A stretch of 64,000 bases of DNA from Pseudorhodoplanes sp. (GTDB taxonomy: Bacteria; Pseudomonadota; Alphaproteobacteria; Rhizobiales; Xanthobacteraceae), in NCBI GenBank assembly GCA_022843165.1, contig JALHOD010000001.1:251678-315677 (forward strand). Direction: 5' to 3'. Within the stretch, counting starts at the first letter, position 1; each line of letters begins with the position of its first letter. The position numbers were made by a program, and so were the translations under genes. A model generated the notes under the pieces. That model did not search any database, had not been told where the DNA came from, and saw only the letters and a list, made by a program, of their open reading frames with translations. Below, piece by piece: positions 62,709-64,000 of this stretch.

Positions 62709-64000
62709 TCAGGCGGCCGGCGGCGCCGCGGCCACGTTCATTTTTTCCAGAACATAGGCGATTCTGAGCGCTACATCCTCGCGCCAGGGCGCGGCGATGA
62801 TCTGCACCGCGATCGGCAGCGGCTTGAGCGGCAGTGGCGCCGCCACCACCGGCAGGCCGATGAAGGAGATCGGCTGGGTATAGATGCCGAGATTCGCCCG
62901 CACCGGCAGCTCCACGCCGTCCAGCACGAAATTCACCTGCCCAAGCGAAGGCGCGGTGCATGGCGTGGCCGGCGCGATAATGGCGTCAACATCCCTGAAC
63001 AGCTCGCGCATGCGATCCTGATACCAGCGGCGGAATTTCTGCGCCTTCACCACCAGCGTTGACGGCACCATGGCTCCGGCGATCAGCCGGTCGCGCACCG
63101 CGGGATCGAAATCATTCGCACGGGTGCGCAAGCGTTCGAGATGCAGGGCCGCACCCTCGGTCGCCGTGATCACATAGGCCGCCGCACGCGCCCGTTGCGC
63201 CTCGGGAAGCTCGATTTCACGGGTGACATTCAGCGCCCTGGCGACGGTGTCGACGGCATTGAGGGCTTCCGGGAACGCCCCTTTGCGGAAATAACCGCCC
63301 GCGACCGCGATCCGCAATCCGTCGAGGCCTTTCTCGAGCAGCGGCGTCACCACCACGATGCCGCGATCCTGGCAGACCGGATCATGGGGATCGGGCCCCT
63401 GCATGGCGTCATAAGCCAGCGCGAGATCGCGGGTCGAACGCGTCAGCGGTCCGAGATGGTCGAGGCTCGCGACAAAGGGAAAGCTGCGTGCGCGCGACAG
63501 CCGGCCGAAGGTCGGTTTCAGGCCGAAAATGCCGCAGAGTGACGACGGCACGCGAATGGAGCCGTTGGTGTCGGAGCCGAGCGACAGCGGCACAAGTCCG
63601 CCGGCCACCGAGGCGCCGGAGCCACCCGACGAACCGCCGGTCATCCGCGTGGTGTCATGCGGATTGCGCGAGGGGCCGTCATGCACGTTCTCCCCGGTGA
63701 AATCGTAGGCGTATTCGCCCATGTTGAGCGCGCCGACAAGAACCGCGCCCGCCGCTTCAAGCCGCTCGATCAGCGGCGAATCGCGCTGCGAGCGCGGCAG
63801 GTCGCGATTGATCTTCGAACCTGCACGTGTCGGCAATCCCGCAACATCGAACAGATTCTTCACCGCGAACGGAACGCCGGCCAGCGGCCCGGCATTTTCG
63901 CCGGTCGCGACCTTGGCGTCGATTGCCTTGGCGCGTTTCTGCGCACGATCGGCGGTGATGTCGGTAAAGGCGTTCAGAACGCCGTTATGCCGGCCGATCC
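62709..64000 (-). CDS. AtzE/HpxY-type amidase (partial, N-terminus outside window)
   Basis: The frame is open to the right edge and covers 429 codons plus the stop. GVPFAVKNLFDVAG carries the catalytic Lys, and GGSSGGSGASVAGGLVPLSL then GSIRVPSSLCGIFGLKPTFG carry the cis-Ser and nucleophile Ser of the amidase signature family. It most resembles AtzE-type 1-carboxybiuret hydrolases and the HpxY oxalurate-pathway proteins. The small AtzG/HpxX partner, if present, would be just beyond the window edge. It begins the visible minus-strand cluster. Confidence 0.88.
   Translation of the reverse strand, partial: IGRHNGVLNAFTDITADRAQKRAKAIDAKVATGENAGPLAGVPFAVKNLFDVAGLPTRAGSKINRDLPRSQRDSPLIERLEAAGAVLVGALNMGEYAYDFTGENVHDGPSRNPHDTTRMTGGSSGGSGASVAGGLVPLSLGSDTNGSIRVPSSLCGIFGLKPTFGRLSRARSFPFVASLDHLGPLTRSTRDLALAYDAMQGPDPHDPVCQDRGIVVVTPLLEKGLDGLRIAVAGGYFRKGAFPEALNAVDTVARALNVTREIELPEAQRARAAAYVITATEGAALHLERLRTRANDFDPAVRDRLIAGAMVPSTLVVKAQKFRRWYQDRMRELFRDVDAIIAPATPCTAPSLGQVNFVLDGVELPVRANLGIYTQPISFIGLPVVAAPLPLKPLPIAVQIIAAPWREDVALRIAYVLEKMNVAAAPPAA

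Noticed and set aside
1-64000. CRISPR arrays, rRNA, tRNA and intact transposons
   Set aside because: No regularly spaced repeats, conserved RNA gene sequence or transposase frame was found by reading both strands.

Overview
The window looks like a chromosomal segment of a Hyphomicrobiales alphaproteobacterium of the Bradyrhizobium/Rhodopseudomonas/Xanthobacteraceae type. The signs are high GC, dense gene packing with many ATGA overlaps, a full-length cyclic beta-1,2-glucan synthase, FNR/FixK-type boxes, CtrA-type boxes and URC-type pyrimidine genes. No rRNA, tRNA, CRISPR array or intact insertion sequence was seen. Coordinates and start codons come from reading frames, Shine-Dalgarno spacing and protein motifs only; no database search was run.

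Region 1 (about 1-33.5 kb) is a microaerobic/stress-survival island. On the minus strand it holds a CBS-domain protein, a small coupled ORF, cyclic glucan synthase and a tandem universal stress protein (USP). After these come a decayed USP fused to a glycine-rich disrupted frame, a ferric-reductase-like flavocytochrome, a secreted nitroreductase-like protein, and a block of cytochrome c, USP and Kef-type antiporter. A cation P-type ATPase, a slipin/NfeD pair, a phasin/PHA synthase pair and a second decayed USP follow. The island ends with a Lon-like protease, a USP-like protein, a sodium-dependent transporter, a cyclic-2,3-diphosphoglycerate-synthetase homologue and carbamate kinase. Six 14-bp TTGAN-N4-NTCAA sites lie in its promoter regions, which suggests one low-oxygen regulon for energy storage, ion balance, membrane upkeep and proteolysis.

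Region 2 (33.8-37.2 kb) pairs a FeeM/autoinducer-synthase-like acyltransferase, preceded by two perfect TTAA-N7-TTAA CtrA-type sites, with a membrane PAS-GGDEF-EAL protein. It may be a signalling and cell-cycle module.

Region 3 (37.4-56.6 kb) is catabolic. A five-part oligopeptide-type ABC importer, with its two ATPases fused in one chain, is followed by a same-strand cluster of alpha/beta hydrolase, acyl-CoA dehydrogenase, acyl-CoA ligase, opine-dehydrogenase-family enzyme and 3-hydroxyacyl-CoA dehydrogenase. A convergent NicX-like ring-cleavage dioxygenase and a MarR regulator come next. A 15-bp motif upstream of the hydrolase operon recurs inverted at the MarR start. A second ABC importer (nitrate/sulfonate/taurine type) then lies downstream of tryptophan 2,3-dioxygenase and a kynureninase-like enzyme.

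Region 4 (56.5-64 kb) is a minus-strand nucleobase/N-heterocycle cluster: AtzD/barbiturase-family ring-opening hydrolase, an amidohydrolase remnant, uracil phosphoribosyltransferase, DUF1688/URC4, GTP-cyclohydrolase-II-like URC1, a GntR regulator, an AtzH/HpxZ-like protein and an AtzE-type amidase cut by the window edge. It combines URC-type uracil breakdown genes with cyanurate/oxalurate-type amide hydrolysis genes.
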